From: Agromyces hippuratus
GTDB taxonomy: Bacteria; Actinomycetota; Actinomycetes; Actinomycetales; Microbacteriaceae
Assembly (NCBI RefSeq): GCF_013410355.1
Contig: NZ_JACCFI010000001.1
Coordinates: 992,001-1,056,000, forward strand
Length of the DNA stretch: 64,000 bases
Direction of reading: 5' to 3'
Shown: piece after piece, positions 37,370-46,488 of the stretch
Layout: the number at the start of each line of letters is the position of its first letter
Position numbering within the stretch: the stretch's first letter is position 1
Made by a program: the position numbers and the translations under genes
Notes under the pieces: model-generated
What the model saw: the letters and a program-made list of their open reading frames with translations, nothing else
The model's database searches: none
Told to the model about the DNA's origin: nothing

Positions 37370-38854
37370 ATGCCCTCCGACGCCTCCGACTCCGCCAACG
37401 CGCCCACGATCGACGCGCGCGATCTCGAGACGACGCTGCGGGTGCTCGCCACGCTCAGCGAGCTCGACCAGGACGACCCCGACTTCGAGACCGTCCGCCA
37501 CGCGACCGCGAAGATGTTCAAGGCGGTCAAGGTGGCACGCCGCCTCGAGAAGCGCCGTGTCATCCAAGACGCCGACCGCGCCGTGATCGCCGCGACGGCG
37601 ACGGGCGCACCCACCCGCATCGACGACGAGACCCGGGGCGCCGACCTCGTGAGCGGCACCGACGCCCGCACCGCCGGCGAGCTGCAGGTCGCCCGCCCCT
37701 GTTACATCTGCAAGCAGCGCTACACGCTCGTCGACGCGTTCTACCACCAGCTCTGCCCGAGCTGTGCGGCCATGAGCCACGCCAAGCGCGACGCACGCAC
37801 CGACCTCACCGGCAAGCGGGCCCTCCTCACCGGCGGTCGCGCGAAGATCGGCATGTACATCGCACTTCGCCTGCTGCGCGACGGCGCACACACGACGATC
37901 ACGACGAGGTTCCCGCGTGACGCCGCCCGTCGGTTCGCCGCGATGCCCGACGCCGCCGACTGGCTGCACCGCCTGAAGATCGTCGGCATCGACCTGCGCG
38001 ACCCCGCCCAGGTGATCGCGCTCGCCGACGACGTGGCCGCGCAGGGATCGCTCGACATCCTCATCAACAACGCGGCGCAGACCGTGCGCCGCTCCCCCGG
38101 TTCGTACTCGCCCCTCGTCGAAGCGGAGTCCTCGCCGCTGCCCGACGGCCCCATGCCCGAGCTCGTGAGCTTCGGCCACACGAACGACGCGCACCCGCTC
38201 GCGCTCGCCGACTCGGTGTCGAGCCACCCCGTGCTCACATCGGGCCTCTTCGCCGGCACAATGACGGCCGACGACCTCACGGCGCTCGCGCTCGCCCCCG
38301 GTTCGAGCTCGCTCGCGAAGCTCGCCGACCGCACCGCGATCGACGCCGGCGGGCTCGTGCCCGACCTGCACCACGAGAACAGCTGGAGCGCCGTCGTGCA
38401 GGACGTCGACCCGCTCGAGATGCTCGAGGTGCAGCTCTGCAACACGACGGCCCCGTTCATCCTCGTGAGCCGCCTGCGCGCGTCGCTCGCCGCCTCGTCG
38501 GCACGCCGCACGTACATCGTGAACGTCTCGGCGATGGAGGGCCAGTTCGGTCGCGGCTACAAGGGCCCGGGGCATCCGCACACCAACATGGCGAAGGCCG
38601 CGATGAACATGCTCACGCGCACGAGCGCGAAGGAGATGCTCGCCGACGGCATCCTCATGACGAGCGTCGACACCGGCTGGATCACCGACGAGCGCCCGCA
38701 CCCCACGAAGGTGCGACTCGCCGAGGAGGGCTTCCACGCCCCGCTCGACCTCGTCGACGGCGCCGCGCGGGTCTACGACCCCATCGTGCGCGGCGAGGCA
38801 GGCGAAGACGTCACCGGCGTGTTCCTGAAGGATTACGTGCGCGCCGACTGGTGA
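37370..38854 (+). CDS. SDR-like oxidoreductase with N-terminal zinc ribbon, catalytic Tyr replaced
   Basis: 494 residues from ATG 37370, about twice the length of a classical SDR. Residues 1-140 carry a helical region and a zinc ribbon with C111, C114, C129 and C132. The Rossmann domain starts at LLTGGRAKIGMYIALRLL (TGGRAKIG 154-161), with NNAAQT later. The active-site Ser is S387 (VNVSAMEGQF). At the YxxxK position the sequence is TNMAK (T405, K409), so the catalytic Tyr is absent. An insertion of about 100 residues lies after the NNAA motif. It may be a catalytically altered or non-oxidoreductase member; substrate unknown. Confidence 0.75.
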   Translation: MPSDASDSANAPTIDARDLETTLRVLATLSELDQDDPDFETVRHATAKMFKAVKVARRLEKRRVIQDADRAVIAATATGAPTRIDDETRGADLVSGTDARTAGELQVARPCYICKQRYTLVDAFYHQLCPSCAAMSHAKRDARTDLTGKRALLTGGRAKIGMYIALRLLRDGAHTTITTRFPRDAARRFAAMPDAADWLHRLKIVGIDLRDPAQVIALADDVAAQGSLDILINNAAQTVRRSPGSYSPLVEAESSPLPDGPMPELVSFGHTNDAHPLALADSVSSHPVLTSGLFAGTMTADDLTALALAPGSSSLAKLADRTAIDAGGLVPDLHHENSWSAVVQDVDPLEMLEVQLCNTTAPFILVSRLRASLAASSARRTYIVNVSAMEGQFGRGYKGPGHPHTNMAKAAMNMLTRTSAKEMLADGILMTSVDTGWITDERPHPTKVRLAEEGFHAPLDLVDGAARVYDPIVRGEAGEDVTGVFLKDYVRADW

Positions 38855-38967
38855 GACCCCCACCGCGCCCGGCCGCCGCAGCGCGCCGCCGCACCGCATT
38901 CTGGGGGCCGCGGGCACCGCTGCAACGGCGGTAGGCTCGCGAGCGCCCTCCCGGGAAGCGAGGTCGC

Positions 38968-39843
38968 ATGCTGCTGATGATCGTGTGCGGCGTGCTGCTC
39001 ATCGGCGGGGTCGCCCTCACCGCGATGTGGTCGGGCGAGCGCCTCGTCGAGCCGCCGGCCCCTTCGGCCCTCCTCACCGCCCGCACGGCGACACCTGAAC
39101 CAGCGAAGCGGATGCCGCGGCACCTCGCCGGCCTCAGGGTGTACGTCTGGTGGGCGACCGTCTTCACGGTGCTCGGCACCGTCTCGGGCCTCATGATCAC
39201 CGGCGCCGGCGGGCGGCTCATCATGCGGCTGCTCGCCGAGACCTCGCCTGAGGCGACCGGCAGCATCACCGAGGCGCTCGCCCGGGTCGGTGACATCACG
39301 CTCGACGGAACCGTGTCGTACCTCATCTTCGGCGCCCTGCCCTCCGCGTTCGCCTCAGCCGCGCTGTACCTCCTCGTCGCGCCCTGGCTCCCGCCGGGTC
39401 GCCTCGGCGGGCCGACGTTCGGCGCACTGCTGCTCGTGACCGTCGCACCGTTCGTCGAGCCGCTCCGCACCTCGAACTTCGACTTCGCGATCGTCGGGCC
39501 CGGCTGGCTGGCCCTGCTGCTGTTCGCCGCGCTCGCCGTGCTGCAGGGTGCGTTCCTCGCGGCGCTCGCCGGCCGCCTCAGCCGGAGCCTGCCGCTCCTC
39601 ACCCGCGATCGGTGGCTCGTCCCGGTGTCGCCGCTCCTCGCGGCGGTCGTGCTCGTGCCCGTCGGCGTCGTGCTCGCGGTCGGAGCGCTCGTGGCGTTCA
39701 TGTTCCCGCGCGCGCTGCCGTGGATCCTCGCAGCCCGCGCCTCACGGCCCGGGGTGCTCGCAGGCCGGATCCTCCTCGCCGTAGCGGTGATCGTGTCGCT
39801 GCCCGCGTTCATCGGGGCGGTGGTCACGATCGGGCAGCGCTGA
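38968..39843 (+). CDS. Uncharacterised polytopic membrane protein
   Basis: 291 residues from ATG 38968, with GGGAAGCGAGG upstream. About seven transmembrane segments: an N-terminal one (MIVCGVLLIGGVALTAMW), then YVWWATVFTVLGTVSGLMI, a central pair around LIFGALPSAFASAALYLLV, and several near the C-terminus (LLAAVVLVPVGVVLAVGALV and ILLAVAVIVSLPAFIGAVV). No family signature recognised. It stands alone between the SDR and pepN genes. Confidence 0.65.
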   Translation: MLLMIVCGVLLIGGVALTAMWSGERLVEPPAPSALLTARTATPEPAKRMPRHLAGLRVYVWWATVFTVLGTVSGLMITGAGGRLIMRLLAETSPEATGSITEALARVGDITLDGTVSYLIFGALPSAFASAALYLLVAPWLPPGRLGGPTFGALLLVTVAPFVEPLRTSNFDFAIVGPGWLALLLFAALAVLQGAFLAALAGRLSRSLPLLTRDRWLVPVSPLLAAVVLVPVGVVLAVGALVAFMFPRALPWILAARASRPGVLAGRILLAVAVIVSLPAFIGAVVTIGQR

Positions 39844-39881
39844 GCCGCGGCATCCTCTCGCCTGCTCATCGCCGCAGGTCC

Positions 39882-39910
39882 GTGACCGTAACCCGCCCGC
39901 GGGCTAGGCT
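39882..39910 (+). promoter_or_regulatory. Promoter of the first pepN gene
   Basis: GTGACC (39882-39887) and TAGGCT (39905-39910) with a 17-nt spacer, about 55 nt upstream of the pepN start. Confidence 0.55.
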
Positions 39911-39964
39911 GATGCACGTTGCCTGCGGCCACGAGCCGCGTCGATGACTGCCGAAGGAGCAGAC

Positions 39965-42532
39965 GTGCCCGGAGAGAACCTCACCCGAATCGAAGCCGAG
40001 GAGCGTGCTGCGCTCGTCTCGGTGCGCGACTACGACGTCGTGCTCGATGTCACCACCGGTCCGGAGGTGTTCAGCACCCAGACGACCGTGCGGTTCACCG
40101 CGACCGCGGGTGCGTCGACGTTCATCGACGCCATCACGGCGACCGTGCACTCGGTCACCCTGAACGGTGTCGCGCTCGACCCCGCCGAAGTGAGCGACGG
40201 CGTGCGCATCCAGCTGCCGAACCTCGCCGCCGAGAACGAGCTCGTCGTCGTCGCCGACGGCCGCTACATGAACACCGGTGAGGGCCTGCACCGCTTCGTC
40301 GACCCCGCCGACGGCGAGGTCTACCTCTACACCCAGTTCGAGGTGCCCGACTCGCGTCGCATGTTCGCCGTGTTCGAGCAGCCCGACCTGAAGGCCGAGT
40401 TCAAGTTCACGGTCACCGCGCCGTCGCACTGGCAGGTCATCTCGAACCAGCCGACGCCCGAGCCCGAGCTGCACCCCTCCGGCCGCCGCGCCGACGACGT
40501 CTCGACGGCCACGTGGGCGTTCGAGCCGACGCCGCGCATGTCGAGTTACATCACCGCGCTCATCGCGGGCCCCTACGACGTCGTGCGCGACGAGCTCACG
40601 AGCTCCGACGGGCGGGTCATCCCCCTCGGCGTGTTCAGCCGCAAGAGCCTGTCGCAGTACCTCGACGCCGACTACATCTTCGAGAAGACGAAGCAGGGCT
40701 TCGAGTACTTCGAGGCGAAGTTCGACGTGCCGTACCCGTTCGCGAAGTACGACCAGCTCTTCGTGCCCGAGTACAACGCCGGTGCCATGGAGAACGCGGG
40801 CGCGGTGACCTTCACCGAGGTCTACGTGTTCCGCTCGAAGGTCACCGACGCGATCAAGGAGCGCCGGGTCGTCACAATCCTGCACGAGCTCGCGCACATG
40901 TGGTTCGGCGACCTCGTCACCATGAAGTGGTGGAACGACCTGTGGCTGAACGAGTCGTTCGCCGAGTGGGCGTCGACGATCGCCACCGCCGAGGCCACCG
41001 AGTGGCACCACGCCTGGACGACCTTCAACTCGATGGAGAAGAGCTGGGCGTACCGCCAGGACCAGCTGCCGTCGACGCACCCGATCGTCGCCGAGATCCG
41101 CGACCTCGAAGACGTGCTCGTCAACTTCGACGGCATCACCTACGCCAAGGGCGGTTCGGTGCTGAAGCAGCTGGCAGCCTGGGTCGGCATCGAGGCGTTC
41201 TTCACGGGCGTCTCGGCGTACTTCAAGAAGCACGCGTGGGGCAACACGACCCTCGCCGACCTGCTCGGCGAGCTCGAGGTCGCGAGCGGCCGCGACCTGT
41301 CGGCCTGGTCGAAGCTCTGGCTCGAGACCGCGGGCGTCAACACCCTGCGCCCCGAGATCGCGACGGATGACGCGGGCACGATCACTGCCTTCACCGTGCT
41401 GCAGTCGGCGCACCCCGACTACCCGACAATCCGCCCGCACCGCGCCGCGATCGGCTTCTACAACCTCGTCGACGGCGCGCTCGTGCGCGAGCACCGCGTC
41501 GAGCTCGACATCGACGGCGAGCGCACGGATGTCGCCGAGCTCGTCGGCCTCGCACGCCCCGACCTCGTGCTCCTCAACGACGACGACCTCGCCTACGCGA
41601 AGATCCGTCTCGACGAGGCATCGCTGCAGGTCGCACTGGGGAACCTCTCGAAGATCGAGGACCCGCTCGCCCGCGCCCTCGTCTGGAGCTCGGTGTGGGA
41701 TGCCGTGCGCGACGCAGAGACGAGCGCGAGCGACTACCTCGAGCTCGTGCTCGGCAACATCGCGAGCGAGACCGAGTCGACGACGCTGCGCATCATCCTC
41801 GCGAACGCGCAGCTCGCGGCGAGCGCGTACGTCGCTCCCGAGCACCGCTCTGACGCACGCCGTTCGCTCGCCGACGGGTTCTGGCAGCTCGCGCAGCAGG
41901 CTGCGGCCGGCAGCGACGCCCAGTTCCAGTTCGTGAAGGCGTTCGCCTCGATCGCCGAAGCCGGTTCGCACGTCGACGCCCTCGCCGGGCTCTTCGACGG
42001 CTCGATCACGCTCGACGGCCTCGACATCGACACCGACCTCGGCTGGGAGCTGCTCATCGCACTCGTCGCCGCAGGCCGGGCCGGCGATGCCGAGATCGAC
42101 GCCCGTCTCGAGTCCGACAAGACGGCCACCGGCCAGGAGTCGGCCGCGCACGCTCGTGCGGCGACGCCGACCGCCGAGGGCAAGCAGCGCGCGTGGGCGT
42201 CGGTCATCGACGTCGACACGGCGACGAACTCGGTCGTGCGCACGACCGCGACCGGCTTCGTGCGGGCCGACGACCAGTCGCTGCTGACTCCGTTCATCGA
42301 GCGCTACTTCGGCATGCTCGACGGCATCTGGAAGAGCCGCAGCTACGCGATCGCCGAGAAGCTCGTCGACCTGCTCTACCCGGCGCCGCTCGCCAACCGC
42401 GCACTCGTCGAGGCCAGCCACGCCTGGCTCGCGGCGAACGCTGATGCGGCGCCCGCGCTGCGCCGCCTCGTGGTCGAGAACGTCGCCGGTGTCGAGCGCG
42501 CACTCGCCGCGCAGGCGCGCGACGCGCAGTAG
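39965..42532 (+). CDS. pepN: Aminopeptidase N (M1 family), paralogue 1
   Basis: 855 residues from GTG 39965, chosen because AAGGAG lies 6 nt upstream and the protein then starts like its paralogue (PGENLTRIEAEERA); an ATG at 39944 has no ribosome site. It removes N-terminal residues from peptides. Signature motifs: exopeptidase GAMEN at 273-277 and zinc site HELAH at 307-311, with the second Glu in NESFAEW. The C-terminal ERAP1-like helical domain is complete. A second, closely similar enzyme lies 3.9 kb downstream on the same strand. A long hairpin follows the stop. Confidence 0.95.
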   Translation: MPGENLTRIEAEERAALVSVRDYDVVLDVTTGPEVFSTQTTVRFTATAGASTFIDAITATVHSVTLNGVALDPAEVSDGVRIQLPNLAAENELVVVADGRYMNTGEGLHRFVDPADGEVYLYTQFEVPDSRRMFAVFEQPDLKAEFKFTVTAPSHWQVISNQPTPEPELHPSGRRADDVSTATWAFEPTPRMSSYITALIAGPYDVVRDELTSSDGRVIPLGVFSRKSLSQYLDADYIFEKTKQGFEYFEAKFDVPYPFAKYDQLFVPEYNAGAMENAGAVTFTEVYVFRSKVTDAIKERRVVTILHELAHMWFGDLVTMKWWNDLWLNESFAEWASTIATAEATEWHHAWTTFNSMEKSWAYRQDQLPSTHPIVAEIRDLEDVLVNFDGITYAKGGSVLKQLAAWVGIEAFFTGVSAYFKKHAWGNTTLADLLGELEVASGRDLSAWSKLWLETAGVNTLRPEIATDDAGTITAFTVLQSAHPDYPTIRPHRAAIGFYNLVDGALVREHRVELDIDGERTDVAELVGLARPDLVLLNDDDLAYAKIRLDEASLQVALGNLSKIEDPLARALVWSSVWDAVRDAETSASDYLELVLGNIASETESTTLRIILANAQLAASAYVAPEHRSDARRSLADGFWQLAQQAAAGSDAQFQFVKAFASIAEAGSHVDALAGLFDGSITLDGLDIDTDLGWELLIALVAAGRAGDAEIDARLESDKTATGQESAAHARAATPTAEGKQRAWASVIDVDTATNSVVRTTATGFVRADDQSLLTPFIERYFGMLDGIWKSRSYAIAEKLVDLLYPAPLANRALVEASHAWLAANADAAPALRRLVVENVAGVERALAAQARDAQ

Positions 42533-42549
42533 CACTCGGCACGACCGCT

Positions 42550-42595
42550 CAGGGCGGGTCGGCATGGTACTTCGGTACCATCCCGGCTCGCCCTG
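42550..42595. terminator. Long hairpin with TTCG tetraloop after pepN
   Basis: A perfect inner stem ATGGTAC-TTCG-GTACCAT, extended outward by a further 14 positions (CAGGGCG... / ...CGCCCTG) with two wobble pairs and one mismatch. It lies 17 nt after the pepN stop and 40 nt before the ABC operon -10 box. It is probably a terminator; the palindrome could also be an operator. Confidence 0.65.
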
Positions 42596-42635
42596 AACCA
42601 TTCTTCAGGCGGATGTCCCGGCGCCGCCCGATCCC

Positions 42636-42641
42636 TAGCCT
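42636..42641 (+). promoter_or_regulatory. -10 box of the ABC/two-component operon (leaderless)
   Basis: TAGCCT with exactly 6 nt to ATG 42648. Confidence 0.55.
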
Positions 42642-42647
42642 TGAAAC

Positions 42648-43559
42648 ATGATCACGGCAGAAGGGCTCGTCAAGCGCTACGGCGCGAAGACCGCCGTCAA
42701 CGACATCAGCTTCACCGTCCGCCCCGGGCAGGTCACCGGGTTCCTCGGCCCGAACGGCGCCGGCAAGTCGACCACGATGCGCATGATCGTCGGGCTCGAC
42801 CGTCCGAGCGAGGGTCGCGTCACCGTCAACGGCAAGCCGTATGCCGCGCACCGCGCGCCGCTGCACGAGGTCGGCGCCCTCCTCGATGCGAAGGCCGTGC
42901 ACACCGGCCGCACCGCCTACAACCACCTGCTCGCGATGGGCGCCACGCACGGCATCGGCGCGAGCCGAGTTCGCGAGGTCATCGAGATGACCGGCCTCGA
43001 ATCGGTCGCCCGCAAGCGCGTCGGCGGCTTCTCGCTCGGCATGGGCCAGCGGCTCGGAATCGCCGCTGCGATGCTCGGCGACCCGTCGACGCTGATCCTC
43101 GACGAGCCGGTCAACGGCCTCGACCCCGAGGGCGTGCTGTGGGTGCGCCAGTTCGTGCGCCACCTCGCGTCCGAGGGCCGCACGATCTTCCTCTCCTCGC
43201 ACCTCATGAGCGAGATGGCACTCACCGCCGACCACCTCATCGTGCTCGGCCGGGGCGAGATCATCGCCGACGCCCCCGTCGCCGACATCATCGCCGGTGG
43301 CACGCGCCCTCGCGTGCTCGTGCGTTCGCCCCACTCCTCGCAACTCGCCGACCTGCTCGCCGCCCCCGAGGTCGCGGTCATCCGCTCCGAGGCGGGCGTG
43401 CTCGAGGTGACGGGAGTCGCGGCATCCGGCATCGGAGACCTCGCCGCGCAGCACGGACTCTCGATCCACGAACTCACCCCCCTCAGCGCATCGCTCGAGG
43501 AGGCCTACATGGCCCTGACCGCCGACGCGGTCGAATACCGCACGGAGGCAGTCCGATGA
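42648..43559 (+). CDS. ABC transporter ATP-binding protein (bacitracin/antibiotic export type)
   Basis: 303 residues from ATG 42648. Walker A is GPNGAGKST, the signature LGMGQRLGIA is a variant of LSGGQ, Walker B is LILDEPVNGLDP, and the H-loop is SSHLMSEM. The extended C-terminal domain after residue 220 is typical of drug or lantibiotic exporters of the CcmA/BcrA type. It is translationally coupled to the permease by an ATGA overlap. Together with the kinase and regulator downstream it forms a four-gene stress or antibiotic-response module. Confidence 0.93.
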   Translation: MITAEGLVKRYGAKTAVNDISFTVRPGQVTGFLGPNGAGKSTTMRMIVGLDRPSEGRVTVNGKPYAAHRAPLHEVGALLDAKAVHTGRTAYNHLLAMGATHGIGASRVREVIEMTGLESVARKRVGGFSLGMGQRLGIAAAMLGDPSTLILDEPVNGLDPEGVLWVRQFVRHLASEGRTIFLSSHLMSEMALTADHLIVLGRGEIIADAPVADIIAGGTRPRVLVRSPHSSQLADLLAAPEVAVIRSEAGVLEVTGVAASGIGDLAAQHGLSIHELTPLSASLEEAYMALTADAVEYRTEAVR

Positions 43560-44410
43560 CCACGATCACCCCGCCCCTCGCGCACCCTTCGCAGCGCGCT
43601 CGCTCCACCTCGCTGTCGTTCGGCGGCGTGCTCCGGTCCGAGTGGATCAAGCTGCGGAGCCTCCGGTCGACCACCTGGTCGTACCTCATCGTCATCGCGA
43701 TCTCGCTCGGCATGGCGCTCATCATGTCGCTCAGCATGGCCAGCGGCATGAACGGCGGAGCGGATGCCTCGAGCATGCCCGCCGCCGAGCAGGTCTCCCT
43801 CGTCATGCAGTCCTCGGTGTTCGGCGCCTTCTTCGGTCAACTCGTGGCGGGCGTGCTCGGTGTGCTCGTCATCAGCGGCGAGTACACGACGGGCATGATC
43901 CGCTCGACGCTCACGGCCGTGCCGAAGCGGCTGCCGGCCCTCGCCGCCAAGGCGGTCGTGCTGTTCGTGGCGACCTTCGTCATCGGGCTTCTCGCCAACC
44001 TCGGCGCGTTCCTCGTCTCCTCGGTGGTCTTCGCGGGCATCGACGTCTCGGCGAGCATCACCGACTCCGCGATCTACCTGCCGCTCCTCGGCGGCGCGCT
44101 CTACCTCGCGCTCATCTCGGTGTTCGCTCTGGGTGTCGGCACCATGATCCGCAGCAGCGCGGGTGGTATCGCCGCGGTCCTCGGACTCATCCTGCTCGTG
44201 CCGACGGTGCTGCAGATGATCCCCGCCGAGTGGGCGCACGACCTCATTCCCTACCTGCTCTCGAGTGCCGGTCTCGGCATCTTCACCTCGACGACGGCGG
44301 AACCCGCCGACGACGCGCTCGGCGCCTGGCTGAGCCTCCTGATCGTGCTGGCATGGGTGGGGGCATCCATCGCCGGCGCCGCGGTGCTCCTCAAGCGACG
44401 GGACGCGTAG
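43556..44410 (+). CDS. ABC transporter permease (ABC-2 type)
   Basis: 284 residues from ATG 43556, overlapping the ATPase stop by ATGA. Six transmembrane segments: SYLIVIAISLGMALIMSLSM, FGQLVAGVLGVLVISGEYTT, AVVLFVATFVIGLLANLGAF, LPLLGGALYLALISVFALG, GGIAAVLGLILLVPTVLQMI and LSLLIVLAWVGASIAGAAVL. The motif GVLVISGEYTTGMIRSTLTA is characteristic of ABC-2 permeases of actinobacteria. The exported molecule is unknown. Its TAG stop also forms the start of the -10 box of the following kinase gene. Confidence 0.9.
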   Translation: MTTITPPLAHPSQRARSTSLSFGGVLRSEWIKLRSLRSTTWSYLIVIAISLGMALIMSLSMASGMNGGADASSMPAAEQVSLVMQSSVFGAFFGQLVAGVLGVLVISGEYTTGMIRSTLTAVPKRLPALAAKAVVLFVATFVIGLLANLGAFLVSSVVFAGIDVSASITDSAIYLPLLGGALYLALISVFALGVGTMIRSSAGGIAAVLGLILLVPTVLQMIPAEWAHDLIPYLLSSAGLGIFTSTTAEPADDALGAWLSLLIVLAWVGASIAGAAVLLKRRDA

Positions 44411-44413
44411 AGT
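44408..44413 (+). promoter_or_regulatory. -10 box of the kinase gene, overlapping the permease stop
   Basis: TAGAGT, with 7 nt to ATG 44421; TAG is the permease stop codon. It would give the kinase-regulator pair an internal promoter and a leaderless mRNA. Confidence 0.5.
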
Positions 44414-44420
44414 CCAGTCC

Positions 44421-45761
44421 ATGACGGAAGCACCCATCTCCCCCGGCTACCCGGCTTCGGTAGTCGGGGGAGAACTTCGTCTGCCGAAGCCACCGGGCGT
44501 GATCCGGCAGTTCTGGGCGCGGCATCCGTGGCTCACGGACTCGCTGATCACGGCGCTGTACTTCGTGCCGACGTTCTTCGGATCCATCGCGACGCTGTTC
44601 GTCCCCGCCCCACCGCCCGCGTGGATCGCCGTGGCGCAGCTCGTCGCCATCGCCGTGGCCGCCGCTGCGATCCTGCTCTTCCGCCGGCGACGACCGTGGC
44701 TGCTCGTCATCATCGCCTGGCTCGTCTGCCTCGTGGTCTATCCCTTCGGGTCCACCGACGTGTTCCCGTTGCTGCTCGCCCTCTACGCACTCGCGGTGTA
44801 CGGCTCGACACGCTCGGCCTGGATCGGGTTCGGCGGATCGGTCGTCGTGACAACGGCCTCCTCGTACATCGCCGTCTGGGCGCACGCGAGCGACACCGTG
44901 GCACCGTTCGGCGCCAACGCACCGGCATCAGCTTCGCAGTTCACGGTGCTGCTGCTGATCGCGACCCTCATCGGCGTAACCGTCGGCAACCGACGCCGGT
45001 ACCTGAACGCCCTGATCGCGCGGGCGCACGACCTCGCCCGCGAACGCGACCAGCAGGCGCAGCTCGCGACGGCTCTCGAGCGCTCCCGCATCGCCCGCGA
45101 GATGCACGACATCGTCTCGCACAGCCTCACCGTCATGGTGACGCTCGCCGACGGCTCCGCGGCGACGGCCGGCCGGGATCCGGAGCGCGCCGCCGAGGCG
45201 ATGAGGCACGTCGCCGAGACAGGCCGGGTGGCCCTCGCCGACATGCGTCGCATGCTCGACGTGCTGGCCGAACCCGCCGAGGCGGCCGCAGGCCCCGAGG
45301 AACTCGCACCGCAACCGGGCATGGCAGCCCTGCCCGTGCTCGTGGAGCGATTCCGCACCGCTGGGCTGCCCGTGAAGCTGACGACCGTCGGGCCGCCGAT
45401 CGTCGACCCGAACCTGCAGCTGACCGTCTACCGCATCGTGCAGGAGGGGCTCACCAACGCCCTGCGATACGCCGCGACCGCGCACCGCGTCGACGTCACC
45501 GTCGAGCACGTCGAGGGCAGGGTGCGGGTCGACGTGATCGACGACGCAGCCGTCGCCTCGACCTCTGCGCTCGGCAGCGGCGGCAAGGGGATCGTGGGCA
45601 TGCGCGAGCGGGTCGCCCTGTACGGAGGCACGCTCGAGGCCGGCCCCGGCAGCGCACGAGGCTGGCGACTGCACGCCGAACTGCGAGACGAAGCACCCCC
45701 GTCGTCTGCGCCGCCCGCACCGACCGCATCGCCCGCGCCAAACACCGAGGACCCCGAATGA
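44421..45761 (+). CDS. Sensor histidine kinase (HisKA_3)
   Basis: 446 residues from ATG 44421. Residues ~38-190 contain five or six transmembrane segments with short loops and no large extracellular domain, so it may sense within the membrane or through the ABC partner. The phospho-acceptor is His229 in SRIAREMHDIVSHSL. The HATPase domain has IVQEGLTNALRYA. The usual DNG box is replaced by VDVIDDAAVAS, and the lid region SGGKGIVGMRERV is kept. A Pro/Ala-rich tail follows. It overlaps the regulator gene by ATGA and probably controls the preceding exporter. Confidence 0.9.
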   Translation: MTEAPISPGYPASVVGGELRLPKPPGVIRQFWARHPWLTDSLITALYFVPTFFGSIATLFVPAPPPAWIAVAQLVAIAVAAAAILLFRRRRPWLLVIIAWLVCLVVYPFGSTDVFPLLLALYALAVYGSTRSAWIGFGGSVVVTTASSYIAVWAHASDTVAPFGANAPASASQFTVLLLIATLIGVTVGNRRRYLNALIARAHDLARERDQQAQLATALERSRIAREMHDIVSHSLTVMVTLADGSAATAGRDPERAAEAMRHVAETGRVALADMRRMLDVLAEPAEAAAGPEELAPQPGMAALPVLVERFRTAGLPVKLTTVGPPIVDPNLQLTVYRIVQEGLTNALRYAATAHRVDVTVEHVEGRVRVDVIDDAAVASTSALGSGGKGIVGMRERVALYGGTLEAGPGSARGWRLHAELRDEAPPSSAPPAPTASPAPNTEDPE

Positions 45762-46444
45762 GCAGCGACCGAACTCCGATCCGCGTCGCCATCGCCGACG
45801 ACCAGTCGCTCGTCCGCGCCGGGCTCCGCATGGTGCTCGAAGCCGAGCCCGACCTCGTCGTCGTCGGCGAGGCCGCCGACGGGCGCGACGCGATCGACCT
45901 CGTCGAGTCCACAGACATCGACGTCATGCTGATGGACGTGCGCATGCCCGAGGTCGACGGCATCGCCGCGACCGAGTCGATCGTCGCCGGCGGGCGAGCC
46001 ACCCGCATCCTCGTGCTGACGACGTTCGATCTCGACGAGTACGCCTTCGCCGCGATCCGTGCAGGTGCCAGCGGGTTCCTGCTGAAGGACTCCCGGCCCG
46101 CCGAACTCGTCGGTGCGATCCGCACGGTGCACGCCGGCGAGGCGGCACTCGCACCGCGGGTCACCCGCCGCATGATCGAGCTCTTCGCGGGCGAACTGCC
46201 CGGCACCGCGACGACGAGCGCAGCGCCGGGTCTCGACACCCTGACCCCCCGCGAGCGGGAGATCCTCATCGCGATCGCCGAAGGCCGGAGCAACCCCGAG
46301 ATCGCGGAACAGTTCTTCCTGTCGGAATCGACCGTGAAGACCCATGTCGGCAGGGTGCTGCAGAAGCTCGATGCCCGCGACCGCGTGCAGCTCGTGATCT
46401 ACGCGTACGAGCATGGACTGCTGCCCATGCCCGGCACGTCGTGA
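45758..46444 (+). CDS. Response regulator, NarL/LuxR family
   Basis: 228 residues from ATG 45758. The receiver domain has IADDQSLVR, phospho-acceptor Asp in VMLMDVRMPEVDG, Thr in LVLTTFD, and Lys in FLLKDSRP. The HTH is in LTPREREILIAIAEGRSNPE and STVKTHVGRVLQKL. It is the cognate partner of the overlapping kinase gene. A 44-nt gap with TAGGCT (46450-46455) separates it from the second pepN. Confidence 0.93.
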   Translation: MSSDRTPIRVAIADDQSLVRAGLRMVLEAEPDLVVVGEAADGRDAIDLVESTDIDVMLMDVRMPEVDGIAATESIVAGGRATRILVLTTFDLDEYAFAAIRAGASGFLLKDSRPAELVGAIRTVHAGEAALAPRVTRRMIELFAGELPGTATTSAAPGLDTLTPREREILIAIAEGRSNPEIAEQFFLSESTVKTHVGRVLQKLDARDRVQLVIYAYEHGLLPMPGTS

Positions 46445-46488
46445 GTCACTAGGCTGTCGAGGCAACGAACCCCCACGGAGGCCCCTGC

